Positions 56,601 through 64,000 of a stretch of DNA of 64,000 bases are shown here, piece by piece. The position numbers were made by a program, and so were the translations under genes. The DNA is taken from the NCBI GenBank assembly GCA_963835775.1, contig CAWIHB010000025.1:558001-622000 (forward strand), written 5' to 3'. How positions within the stretch are numbered: the stretch's first letter is position 1; every line of letters starts with the position of its first letter. A model generated the notes under the pieces. That model worked only from the letters and a program-made list of their open reading frames with translations, had not been told where the DNA came from and did no database searches. Source of the stretch: Palsa-504 sp963835775 (GTDB lineage: Bacteria; Actinomycetota; Actinomycetes; Streptosporangiales; Streptosporangiaceae).

Positions 56601-58133
56601 TTAACCCTCGAGACCAGGCCGGAACAGGGTACCGGCCGTGGCGTATTCGGCCAGCAGGGGTGCCGGGGTGAAGGCCGGATCACCGGTGGCGGCGTGCATC
56701 GCGTCCAGGACGGCGACGACGTTCGCGGCGCCGACTTCGTCGAGCAACTGAAGCGGCCCCCGGGGGTAGCCGCAGCCGAGCATCATCGCGGTGTCGATGT
56801 CGGCGGCGCTGGCATAACCGTCCTGGACCATGCGGACCGCATCGTTGAACTGCGCGTAGGCGAGCGCCTCGACCAGGAAGCCAGGCCGGTCCCTGGAGAT
56901 GACCGCCTTCAGCCGGATCCTAGCCGCGAGCGCCGCCGCCTTGGCGCCCGTGCCCGCCGCGGTCACATCGGGCAGGACCAGCTCAGCGAGCCTCAGCTTG
57001 CCGGTAAGTGTCTCAATGATGTGGACACCGACCACATCGGCCGGGTGGCCTGCGGCCAGGGCCGCGTCCAGGACCCGGTGGCGCGGGTCTGCCGCCACGA
57101 TGACCAGGCCGGTCTGGTCGGATGGCTGCGGCACGACGCTGATGCCGGCCGCGCTGATCGCGGCGGCCAGTTCGTCCAGCAGGCCGGCGGAGTCCCTGAT
57201 CACCGCGACCGCAACGGGAACAGGCGCCCGCTCGTGGTCAGCAGCGGTGCTTTGCCTCCGGTAGTCATAGAACCCGCGCGCGCTCTTGCGGCCGAATAGC
57301 CTGGCGTCGCACAGCTTGCGCAGCAGGGGCGCGTGTACGTACCGGGTACCGCCGAACTCATCGTGAAGCGTCTCGAGGACCGCCAGGCACGTGTCCAGGC
57401 CGATCAGGTCGAGCAGGGTCAGCGGCCCCATGGGCAGGCCGAGTCCCACAGCGGCCGCCTCGTCGATGTCCTCCCGCGTGGCCTGCGCCGTTTCCAGCAG
57501 GTGTACCGCGTGGTTGAGATAGGGCACCAGCAGCGCGTTCACGATGAACCCGGCCCGGTCACTGGCCCCCACCGGGGTCTTGCCCAGGTCACGAGCCAGC
57601 AAGGTCAGTGTCTCGGCGATCTCCGGCGGGGTGAGCACGGTCGAGATCACCTCGACCAGCTTCATGACCGGGGCGGGATTGAAGAAGTGCAGCCCCGCCA
57701 CCCGGGCCGGATACCGCGTGCCGCCCGCGATCCGCGTGATCGAGAGCGATGAGGTATTGGTGGCCAGGATCGCATCGGGCCGGCAGGCCTCGTCCAGCTG
57801 GGCGAACAGGGTCTTCTTGAGCTCCATGCGTTCCGGGATGGCCTCTATCACCAGGTCGGCGCCGGCTACTCCGGCCGCGACATCGTCAGTGGGCGTGATC
57901 CGGGCGAGTATCTCGTCCCGCGCCGTCTCGGTGAGCTTTCCCCGGCTGACCGCCCGGTCCAGGGAGGCGTGCAGCCGGGCCAGGCCCGCCTCGAGGAAGC
58001 TCTGGTTGATCTCGATCGCGTCGACTCGGCGGCCGCTGCGGGCCATCAGCTCGGCGATGCCCGAGCCCATCAGGCCGAGCCCGATCACCGCCACCTCGCG
58101 GATGTCACCCGGCTGGATCACGCTGCTGGTCAT
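56601..58133 (-). CDS. 3-hydroxyacyl-CoA dehydrogenase (two C-terminal domains)
   Basis: The 510-residue protein has the NAD motif VAVIGLGLMGSGIAELMARS (near 13), ATNTSSLSITRIAGGTRYPA and GLHFFNPAPVMKLVEVISTV, with the catalytic His-Glu region. A first C-terminal helical domain (FIVNALLVPYLNHAVHLLET) and a second one near the end (FLVEALAYAQFNDAVRMVQD) follow. The double-domain form resembles PaaH-type and 3-hydroxybutyryl-CoA dehydrogenases. It could oxidise 3-hydroxyacyl-CoA or run backward to supply it. The glgP start follows 4 bases after its stop. Confidence 0.92.
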   Translation of the reverse strand: MTSSVIQPGDIREVAVIGLGLMGSGIAELMARSGRRVDAIEINQSFLEAGLARLHASLDRAVSRGKLTETARDEILARITPTDDVAAGVAGADLVIEAIPERMELKKTLFAQLDEACRPDAILATNTSSLSITRIAGGTRYPARVAGLHFFNPAPVMKLVEVISTVLTPPEIAETLTLLARDLGKTPVGASDRAGFIVNALLVPYLNHAVHLLETAQATREDIDEAAAVGLGLPMGPLTLLDLIGLDTCLAVLETLHDEFGGTRYVHAPLLRKLCDARLFGRKSARGFYDYRRQSTAADHERAPVPVAVAVIRDSAGLLDELAAAISAAGISVVPQPSDQTGLVIVAADPRHRVLDAALAAGHPADVVGVHIIETLTGKLRLAELVLPDVTAAGTGAKAAALAARIRLKAVISRDRPGFLVEALAYAQFNDAVRMVQDGYASAADIDTAMMLGCGYPRGPLQLLDEVGAANVVAVLDAMHAATGDPAFTPAPLLAEYATAGTLFRPGLEG

Positions 58134-58210
58134 CTGTGTTACGCCTCTCGTCTTCGTCTTACTGTCGCGCGGCCCGCTCGGGGGCATCCGCGTGGCCCGG
58201 ACCAGACGAA

Positions 58211-58246
58211 GAGTCTTCGGTCCCGCCTGGGCGGGACCGAAGACTC
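58211..58246. terminator. Perfect 17-bp hairpin between the FabG-like and hydroxyacyl-CoA dehydrogenase genes
   Basis: GAGTCTTCGGTCCCGCC at 58211-58227 pairs with 58230-58246, leaving a tight loop. It lies downstream of the FabG-like gene and about 80 bases before the next start on the same strand, so it may separate two transcripts. Confidence 0.65.
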
Positions 58247-58333
58247 CGCGCACTTGACCCACTCGGCTGACGAACGCTGGCCCAATGTGACGCTGATCAT
58301 TCGCCTCATTCGCCGCTTCGCCAGACGGTTACG

Positions 58334-58403
58334 TCAGCACCGTATCTTCAGCACCGTATCGTCAGCACAGTGTTTTCAGCACAGTGTTTTCAGCACAGTG
58401 TTT
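58334..58403. repeat. Five tandem 14-bp repeats directly after the FabG-like stop codon
   Basis: Units of the form TCAGCACAGTGTTT (two of them TCAGCACCGTATCK) fill 58334-58403. The partial sixth copy supplies the TGA stop of the FabG-like gene. On the minus strand each unit reads CTGAAAACACTGTG, carrying the same GCTGAAAAC word as the array at 18.2 kb. Confidence 0.9.
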
Positions 58404-59156
58404 TCAGCAGAGGGGGCCGCCCGCCACGTAGATGACCTGGCCGGAGACAAAGCCCGCGTCCTCGCCGACCAGGAAGGAGATGGCGGCCGCCACATCGGCT
58501 GGCTGGCCGACCCGGTTTACCGGTATCTGCTTCTTGTAGGTCTCGACGAGATCCTCGAACGACATCTTCAGGCTGGTGGCCATGGCCGCGGTCATGTCGG
58601 TGGCGATGAAGTGGGGAGCGACCGCGTTCGCGGTGATCCCGAACTTGCCCAGTTCCTTGGCCAGCGTCTTGGTGAAGCCCTCAATGCCGGCCTTGGTGGC
58701 GGAGTAGTTGGCCTGCCCACGATTGCCGAGCCCTGAGGACGACGAGATGTTGACGATCCGTCCCCATTTCTGCTCGGACATGTACTTCTGCACGGCCCTG
58801 GTCATCAGGAACGGGCCGCGCAGGTTGACGGCGATCACCGAGTCCCACTGCTCGTCGCTCATCTTGAACAGCATGGCGTCGCGGGTTATCCCGGCGTTAT
58901 TGACCAGCACCGTCGGCGCGCCGAGCTCAGCGGCCACCCGCTCGACCGCGGCGTTCACCTGATCGGTCTTGCTGACGTCGGCGCCGACCGCGAGCGCGCG
59001 CCCGCCGGCATTCTCGATCTCTTTCACGATCTTCGCGCATTCGTCCTCGCTGAGGTCAAGGACCGCCACGGCCATGCCGTCTGCGGCCAGCCTGATAGCC
59101 GTCCCGGCACCAATGCCGCGGGCTGCTCCCGTTACGATCGCGGTCTTCTGAGTCAC
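58404..59156 (-). CDS. FabG/PhaB-like short-chain reductase
   Basis: The 250-residue SDR has KTAIVTGAARGIGAGTAIRL, the NNAG motif in PTVLVNNAGITRDAMLFKMS, and the catalytic Ser-Tyr-Lys in NISSSSGLGNRGQANYSATK. These fit 3-oxoacyl-ACP or acetoacetyl-CoA reductase. With the thiolase and PHA synthase in the same island, an acetoacetyl-CoA reductase role is plausible. The stop codon lies in a tandem repeat array. A DosR-like word lies about 115 bases upstream of the ATG. Confidence 0.9.
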   Translation of the reverse strand: MTQKTAIVTGAARGIGAGTAIRLAADGMAVAVLDLSEDECAKIVKEIENAGGRALAVGADVSKTDQVNAAVERVAAELGAPTVLVNNAGITRDAMLFKMSDEQWDSVIAVNLRGPFLMTRAVQKYMSEQKWGRIVNISSSSGLGNRGQANYSATKAGIEGFTKTLAKELGKFGITANAVAPHFIATDMTAAMATSLKMSFEDLVETYKKQIPVNRVGQPADVAAAISFLVGEDAGFVSGQVIYVAGGPLC

Positions 59157-59269
59157 TGGACTTCTCCTTCGTCCGAACCGGCCGTGGCCCTCGGGTAGGT
59201 AAGACTTCCTGAGCTCGCGGCGTTGTTTCAGTCCGTATCCTTCGTATGCCGACGACTCCTCACCGGCTA

Positions 59270-59283
59270 GTGACTTTGGTCCC
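59270..59283. promoter_or_regulatory. DosR-like box upstream of the FabG-like gene
   Basis: GTGACTTTGGTCCC matches GGGAC-N4-GTCCC at 9 of 10 core positions. It lies in the 200-base gap between the heme oxygenase stop and the FabG-like start. That gap holds nothing else recognisable. Confidence 0.45.
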
Positions 59284-59356
59284 CGCCTGGCCAGTCCTTG
59301 GGGCCCTGAGGTCGCGGCTACTCAGTTCATGGCGGGCGAGTGACCACTCATGCGCC

Positions 59357-60025
59357 TCATCCGAGCCGCCGGCGAACCTGAGCGAGCGTGTTCGCCCGCT
59401 CACCGAAACTCCAGGTCAGACCGGTCGCGACAGTTTGATCGGTGCACCATGTGCTGAAGACGGCGAATGCCTGCATCGCAGTTTGCTGAGCGAGGTGCCT
59501 ATCGTGCTTGGTAGTGACGTACTGGTCGGCGAGCTTGCCCAGGTCACGCCACATCGGCTGAGTGCGGTTACCGTGGCCGTCGAGGAACCTTAGCGGTACC
59601 GGTCCGAGCCGGGCTTCGATGTGACGCCGCAATACCCGACCGCCCAGGGTTGCCCCTTCGGTCACGTACAGAGTTCCCCACACCGCGCCGGGACTGGAGA
59701 GCGCGGGCAGCCCGGCCGCTTCGCGAAGTGGCGCGACGGACACACCAAGATCGGTCAGGTCCGCGGCCAGTGCACCTAGGCGCTGCCGCGCCGACCAACC
59801 GACCGCTGACGGCAGTTCCTGGTGGCCCAGCAGCCGCTCCATGGGTGCCTGGAAACCCCAGAGCACGCATAGCAATGCCGCATACCTGGCGAGAGTGTCT
59901 GGCTGCGCCAGCGGCGCCAGGCTCACCTCAGCTCGCGCATGCGCAGCATGCGTGGACTCCCGTAGCTGTCCCCAGAGGAGCCCGCGCCGAGGTCCCTGCG
60001 TCACCGCACTATCGTAACCAGGCAC
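59357..60025 (-). CDS. Heme oxygenase (BphO-like)
   Basis: The 222-residue protein has the heme-ligand histidine in LWGQLRESTHAAHARAEVSL (near 29) and the distal-helix glycines in YVTEGATLGGRVLRRHIEAR. These match bacterial biliverdin-producing heme oxygenases. It converts heme to biliverdin, iron and CO. It is divergent from the bacteriophytochrome gene, with 87 bases between, and would supply that protein's chromophore. The GTG at 60025 is used, with a GTG at 60004 as an alternative. Confidence 0.9.
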   Translation of the reverse strand: MPGYDSAVTQGPRRGLLWGQLRESTHAAHARAEVSLAPLAQPDTLARYAALLCVLWGFQAPMERLLGHQELPSAVGWSARQRLGALAADLTDLGVSVAPLREAAGLPALSSPGAVWGTLYVTEGATLGGRVLRRHIEARLGPVPLRFLDGHGNRTQPMWRDLGKLADQYVTTKHDRHLAQQTAMQAFAVFSTWCTDQTVATGLTWSFGERANTLAQVRRRLG

Positions 60026-60112
60026 GTCGGCCTACAGTATCGCTAAATTAGCCTGTCCTAAGAACGTCTGCGCTTTGGAGCCGAGGCTGGGCCTGGCGGT
60101 GCGGGAGGCAGC

Positions 60113-62392
60113 ATGACGGACGAAACACCGTCCAGGCTATCGGCGCGTGAGGTGGCCGCGGAATATGCCACCGGAACCGTGTTCGACATTACCGAGTGCG
60201 CTCGCGAACCGATTCATCTGCTGGGCTCGGTGCAGTCCCACGGCGCGTTGCTGGCGCTGGCCGAGCCGGACCTGACTATCACAGTGGCCAGCGCGAATAC
60301 TGCCGCACTGCTGGGGGTGGCGCCGGAGGTGCTGCTGGGTTTGCCGGTAGCTGACATTCTCGGCGCCGAACAGGCGCTGCACCTGCGCGAGGCAGCGTCT
60401 GATGACGACAGCGTCGCCGCGATAGTGCCGGTTCAGCTGGAGCAGGGCAAGACGGGGTACCAGCTCGAGGCCAGCGTGCACCGCAGCGACGGCCTATTGA
60501 TCTGCGAGTTCGAGCCGTCCGCGGACCAGCCGTTCAGGTTCTCGTCGTTCTACCCTGCTGCGCGGCGCGCGCTGCTGCGGTTGGAGGGCACGCGTACGGT
60601 GACCGGACTATCCCAGGCCGCGGTGCGGCAGGTGCGCGCCTTCACCGGCTACGACCGGGTGGTCGCCTACCGTTTTGATGGCGACGGGCCGGGCGAGGTG
60701 ATCGCGGAGGATCTCGCGCCAGGCTGGGAGCCGTGGCTCGGGCTATGGTTCCCGGCGATTGACGTGCCGCCGCAGGCACGGCGCCTATACCTGCAGAACT
60801 GGATACGGGTCATCGCCGACGTCAACGACCGCGGGGCGGCGCTGATACCTCCGCAGCGCCCGGGCACCCAGCGGCCCCTGGACTTGTCCGGTTCGGCGCT
60901 GCGTACCGTGTCGAGCTACCACCTGGAGTACCTGCGTAACATCGGCGTGTGCGGCTCCATGTCGCTGTCGCTCATTCAGGATGGCCGGCTGTGGGGACTA
61001 ATCGCCTGCCACAGCGGCACGCCCCGGCGGCTGAGCGCCGATCAGCGCGCCGCCTGCGAGATGTTCGGCATCGCGCTGTCGCTGCAGCTCAACGCCGTCG
61101 AGGATCGCCAGCGTGCGGCGGGCGAGGCCGAGGCCCGGCGAGTCTTGCAGCAAGTGATCGACGCGGCCGATGCCGTCGGCCCAGAACGCTTCGGCGAGCA
61201 CCTCGTCGCGGACGCCCGGCTGTGCAACCTGGTCGGCGCCGATGGCGTCTATGCGCGCTTCGGCACCGGCTGGCATGCAGCTGGCCTGGTACCGGACGTG
61301 TCAGGATGGCCGGCCATGCTGTCGCGCCTGCCCTCCGGGCCGGTCGGCCGGGCGTGGTCGACGCACCGCCTGGGCGAGGAACTTGGCGAACTGGGCCATC
61401 TGGCCGGTGACTGCGCCGGCCTGCTGCTCGTGCCGCTGAGCTCCACTGGCGATGTGCTGGCCTGGTTCCGCAAGGAGGTATCAACCACCGTTCGGTGGGC
61501 CGCCGATCCAGAGCGTCCGGTAGTAACGGGCAGCCGGGGGCAGCGGCTGACCCCGCGCGGTTCCTCCTCAGTGTGGCAGGAGACCGTACGCGGGCAATGC
61601 CTGCCGTGGTCGGGCGAGGCGCACGGCATCGCCGAGGAGACATACCGGGCCTTGCGCAACGTCGCCGTGTGGCACGCGACGACGCTGCGTGCGGCCGACG
61701 CTGAGGTCGTGCGCAGCGATGACGAACTCGAGGCGTTCGCCCGCGCTGCATCGCATGACCTGAAGGAGCCGCTCCGCGGGATCGTCGACTACGCCACCCT
61801 CATAAAGAGGGACTCCGCCGCGCTTGACGAGGCCACCGTAAAACATCTGGATACCATCCACCGGCTCGCCTCGCGAATGGATGATCTGCTGAACTCGCTA
61901 CTGGAGTACTCGCGCCTAGCCCAGGCCGACCTGCGCATGACAACAGTGTCGATGGACGATGTGCTCGATGACATCGAGGAAATCCTCGGCGCTCGTCTCG
62001 CCCACGCCGACGTGCGGCTACGCCGTCCGATGCGGCTGGGCGCCGTTTCCGGTGACCGGATCCGGCTGCAGGAAGTGCTGGTCAATCTGGTCAGCAACGC
62101 TATCAATTTCGCCCGGGCCGATCCGCCACGCTGGGTAGAGGTGGGCTATGAGGAAGCCGTGCCGCCCGAGGCCGAGCAGCCGCTGCGCGCGTTCTACGTT
62201 CGCGACAACGGCATTGGCATCGGTGCCGAACAGCAGGAAGACATCTTCCGGCGCGGGCCCGCACCGAGCGCTCGCGGTGGCGGCGCGGGCGCTGGACTGA
62301 CCATCAGCCGACGCATCATCGAACGCCATGGCGGGCAGTTGTGGGTTCGATCGGCGCCAGGGCAGGGCGCCACGTTCTACTTCACGCTCTAG
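60113..62392 (+). CDS. bphP: Bacteriophytochrome histidine kinase
   Basis: The 759-residue protein has the PAS-GAF-PHY photosensory core. The biliverdin-binding cysteine is in FDITECAREPIHLLGSVQSH (Cys 29), the GAF motif is FPAIDVPPQARRLYLQNWIR (PASDIP in most relatives), and SYHLEYLRNIGVCGSMSLSL follows. The kinase end has ASHDLKEPLRGIVDYATLIK (phospho-His near 548), NLVSNAINFARADP, DNGIGIGAEQQEDIF and GGGAGAGLTISRRIIERHGG. It senses red/far-red light. No response-regulator gene adjoins, so its partner lies elsewhere. Confidence 0.93.
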   Translation: MTDETPSRLSAREVAAEYATGTVFDITECAREPIHLLGSVQSHGALLALAEPDLTITVASANTAALLGVAPEVLLGLPVADILGAEQALHLREAASDDDSVAAIVPVQLEQGKTGYQLEASVHRSDGLLICEFEPSADQPFRFSSFYPAARRALLRLEGTRTVTGLSQAAVRQVRAFTGYDRVVAYRFDGDGPGEVIAEDLAPGWEPWLGLWFPAIDVPPQARRLYLQNWIRVIADVNDRGAALIPPQRPGTQRPLDLSGSALRTVSSYHLEYLRNIGVCGSMSLSLIQDGRLWGLIACHSGTPRRLSADQRAACEMFGIALSLQLNAVEDRQRAAGEAEARRVLQQVIDAADAVGPERFGEHLVADARLCNLVGADGVYARFGTGWHAAGLVPDVSGWPAMLSRLPSGPVGRAWSTHRLGEELGELGHLAGDCAGLLLVPLSSTGDVLAWFRKEVSTTVRWAADPERPVVTGSRGQRLTPRGSSSVWQETVRGQCLPWSGEAHGIAEETYRALRNVAVWHATTLRAADAEVVRSDDELEAFARAASHDLKEPLRGIVDYATLIKRDSAALDEATVKHLDTIHRLASRMDDLLNSLLEYSRLAQADLRMTTVSMDDVLDDIEEILGARLAHADVRLRRPMRLGAVSGDRIRLQEVLVNLVSNAINFARADPPRWVEVGYEEAVPPEAEQPLRAFYVRDNGIGIGAEQQEDIFRRGPAPSARGGGAGAGLTISRRIIERHGGQLWVRSAPGQGATFYFTL

Positions 62393-62412
62393 ACGCTGCC
62401 CGAATGCCGCCG

Positions 62413-62688
62413 TCAGGAACTGGCTGGCCGGGCCCAAGGCAGGGCCTCGGCTTCTTTCTCGGCGACCTCCTCCAGGTCCGCCTGCCGGTGCGTCTCGTCC
62501 TCCCCCAGGGCCCTGTGGATCGCCGCGGCTTGCTCCTCGCCCACCGTCGCCTCAGCCTCGGCCAGCCCGGCCTGGGCCTTCGCAGCCTTCGCCTGTGCCC
62601 TGGCCGCCTTCCCCCGCGACCGGTGCCTGCCTTGGCTGCTCACGCCGCCGAGCGTCAAGATGCTCACGGCCTTCCAGATAAGTCCCAT
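62413..62688 (-). CDS. Small Ala/Glu/Lys-rich protein, probable coiled coil
   Basis: The 91-residue protein starts MGLIWKAVSILTLGGVSSQG, a short hydrophobic stretch. It continues with an almost uninterrupted helix-forming segment of Ala, Lys, Gln and Glu (GKAARAQAKAAKAQAGLAEA and on). No family is recognised. A short membrane anchor plus coiled coil is the simplest reading. A GGGGAC sequence lies upstream of the ATG but is not a strong ribosome binding site. A DosR-like word lies 74 bases upstream. Confidence 0.55.
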   Translation of the reverse strand: MGLIWKAVSILTLGGVSSQGRHRSRGKAARAQAKAAKAQAGLAEAEATVGEEQAAAIHRALGEDETHRQADLEEVAEKEAEALPWARPASS

Positions 62689-62761
62689 GAGACCGTCCCC
62701 TAGCTGCCCTTAGGCCTTTCAAATCCCGGTTCACCATCTTCGATGGCGGTCAGGAAAGCAA

Positions 62762-62775
62762 GGGCCCTTGGTCCC
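62762..62775. promoter_or_regulatory. DosR-like box upstream of the small coiled-coil gene
   Basis: GGGCCCTTGGTCCC matches GGGAC-N4-GTCCC at 9 of 10 core positions. It is in the 425-base divergent gap 62689-63113, which holds no recognisable gene. Confidence 0.45.
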
Positions 62776-62961
62776 GTACGGCCGCCGATCCTGGCCGGCC
62801 TTGCCTGTGCCGTACCTCGACATCGGCGCCACCTGCCCGGTCCGCCGCCACCCGCGAGGCAGCCCGGGCCATAGACGCCTGGTGCCGCGTCGTCTACGCC
62901 GGAGTCCGCGGCGCAGGAACATGGCGTCCGGGCCGGAAGGCCCGGACGAGAAAGAAAACCA

Positions 62962-62975
62962 GGGCCAAAGGACCC
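62962..62975. promoter_or_regulatory. Second DosR-like word in the same gap
   Basis: GGGCCAAAGGACCC reads GGGTCCTTTGGCCC on the other strand, similar to the site at 37.0 kb. It is 139 bases before the beta-helix protein start and scores 8 of 10, so it is weaker than the others. Confidence 0.35.
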
Positions 62976-63113
62976 GGGCCGAAATACCAGATCCAAAGGA
63001 CAGGGGAAATGCCATGCCTCCCTAAAGACAGGGAATTCTCCTCTGGGGGACGGGAGAAATATCGCCGATAATGATCATGACAGCTCAGCGGGCAAATGAG
63101 AGAAGGCAATGTC

Positions 63114-64000
63114 ATGACCACCAAACGAAACGACGCCGCCCGAATCCGCACCGGGCGGGAGCCGCCCGGCTCACCCGCATCCGGGGAACATCCGCCCGCG
63201 GGCCGCCGCAGGCGGATGTTCGTCGCGGCCGTGCTCGGCGTCGCGGCGCTCGCCGTACTGAGTGCCCTCGCCGCGGTGGGCGCCTTCAACGGGAACGCCG
63301 CGGCGCTCACCAACTGCGCGGCCCTGCCCACCAGCTGCAATTACCCGGGCGCGACGAACACCGGCGTACCCGCCGGGACGACCCTGAAGTCGGTGCCGAG
63401 CCAGGTGTCCAGCGGGCCGGGCTGGTCCTACAACACCGCGGATAAAGCCGTGTTCGTGACCGTGAACGGGACGGTGCTCAGCGGCCTGTACATTCCCTAC
63501 ACCCTCGTGATCGAAGCCTCCAACGTGACGGTCAAGGATGTCCAGGTCGTGACCGGCGGGGCTTTCGGCATCGGCCTCAGGCACACTGCCGGCGTCACGA
63601 TCGAGAATTCCACCATCAGCGGCCTGAACCTGACGACGGGCCGCGTCGACGCGGCAATCTCTGATGTTTACGGCGACTCGACCGGGGAGGTCATCAAGGA
63701 CAACAACATCTCCGAGTTCAGGGTCGGCGTCCAGCTGGAAACCGGGCTGGTGGAAGGCAATTACATTCACGCCCCCGGCTACATCGCCGGAGACCACACC
63801 GACGGCATCGTGAACATGACCGCGGGCACGGCGCCGCTGACGATCCAGGACAACACGATCTTCATCAACCTGTCGCAGACCAGCGCCATCAGCCTCGACG
63901 TTTTTGCCGCCGCCGGCGTGCCGGTGGCGAACAAGACCATCGAGAATAACTTCCTCGCGGGCGGCGGCTACGCCATCTACGCCGGTGCCGACCTGGGCAC
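63114..64000 (+). CDS. Secreted right-handed beta-helix protein (partial, runs off right edge)
   Basis: The visible 295 residues start MTTKRNDAARIRTGREPPGS and have a hydrophobic segment after RRRRM (MFVAAVLGVAALAVLSALAA, near 35-54) acting as signal peptide or anchor. The exported part repeats beta-helix rungs such as VTVKDVQVVTGGAFGIGLRH, TIENSTISGL, EVIKDNNISEFRVGVQLETG and TIQDNTIFINL. This is the pattern of NosD/pectate-lyase-like folds. An HTDGIVN segment resembles metal or substrate-binding turns. The ligand is unknown, and polysaccharide binding or cleavage is likely. The C terminus lies outside the window. Confidence 0.8.
   Translation, partial: MTTKRNDAARIRTGREPPGSPASGEHPPAGRRRRMFVAAVLGVAALAVLSALAAVGAFNGNAAALTNCAALPTSCNYPGATNTGVPAGTTLKSVPSQVSSGPGWSYNTADKAVFVTVNGTVLSGLYIPYTLVIEASNVTVKDVQVVTGGAFGIGLRHTAGVTIENSTISGLNLTTGRVDAAISDVYGDSTGEVIKDNNISEFRVGVQLETGLVEGNYIHAPGYIAGDHTDGIVNMTAGTAPLTIQDNTIFINLSQTSAISLDVFAAAGVPVANKTIENNFLAGGGYAIYAGADLG

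Noticed and set aside
58211..58246. DosR-like operator in the hairpin arms
   Set aside because: The arms contain GGTCCC and GGGACC, but the half-sites face the wrong way for the palindrome. A terminator hairpin is simpler.
58334..58403. CRISPR array
   Set aside because: The 14-bp units are contiguous, lack spacers and touch a stop codon.

Overview
The window is a GC-rich stretch with frequent GTG starts, many ATGA/GTGA stop-start overlaps and long perfect GC hairpins at convergent gene ends. Gene content (Mrp-type antiporter, branched-chain ketoacid dehydrogenase, leucine-type acyl-CoA catabolism, eqolisin protease, FixABCX, pyruvate:ferredoxin oxidoreductase, bacteriophytochrome) points to a filamentous or soil actinomycete. 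The order or genus cannot be fixed from the sequence alone. No rRNA, tRNA or CRISPR array was seen.

Layout. 1-3.5 kb (minus): an Mrp/Mbh-like cation antiporter operon, E-F-G-DUF4040-B-C-D, with subunit D running off the left edge. 3.6-7.1 kb: an SDR gene scrap, a complete 1.6-kb insertion sequence with 21-bp inverted repeats, and an IS110-family element whose 5' leader is a candidate bridge-RNA region. 7.4-10.6 kb: a hemerythrin gene, then a graveyard of at least five truncated genes joined end to end (CBS protein, TPP enzyme, FAD-linked oxidase, endonuclease/phosphatase-family protein, mnhE). 10.7-15.3 kb: an oxidoreductase operon (membrane protein, gluconate-dehydrogenase subunit-3-like protein, GMC oxidoreductase) followed by a TPP enzyme. 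15.5-20.5 kb: an enolase-superfamily enzyme, an SDR pair, a GH15 glucanase and a small unknown. 20.5-24.6 kb: an Lrp/AsnC regulator divergent from the E1-alpha/E1-beta/E2 genes of a branched-chain 2-oxoacid dehydrogenase. 24.9-33.1 kb: a TetR regulator divergent from an acyl-CoA synthetase, HMG-CoA lyase, acyl-CoA carboxylase beta and alpha, and acyl-CoA dehydrogenase operon, probably leucine/isovalerate catabolism. 33.2-35.7 kb: a P-loop NTPase and a protein kinase with a DFN motif, apparently once one reading frame. 35.8-36.8 kb: a secreted glutamic protease.

37-63 kb looks like a coordinated redox-stress or hypoxia island: an acyl-CoA synthetase, thiolase, PHA synthase, acyl-CoA dehydrogenase-fixABCX, 3-hydroxyacyl-CoA dehydrogenase-glgP-GltD-like-nifJ-DHOD-like, and a FabG/PhaB-like reductase. 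Several of its promoters carry palindromes of the form GGGAC-N4-GTCCC, resembling DosR/DevR boxes. Three of them share the identical 13-mer GGACGAAGGTCCC. The island could link fat and glycogen breakdown to low-potential ferredoxin and to PHA as an electron sink. A heme oxygenase-bacteriophytochrome pair and the start of a secreted beta-helix protein close the window.

Four otherwise recognisable genes carry single-nucleotide frame disruptions (FAD oxidase, acyl-CoA carboxylase alpha, NTPase-kinase, glgP). This may be real decay or assembly error, and read-level data would decide.
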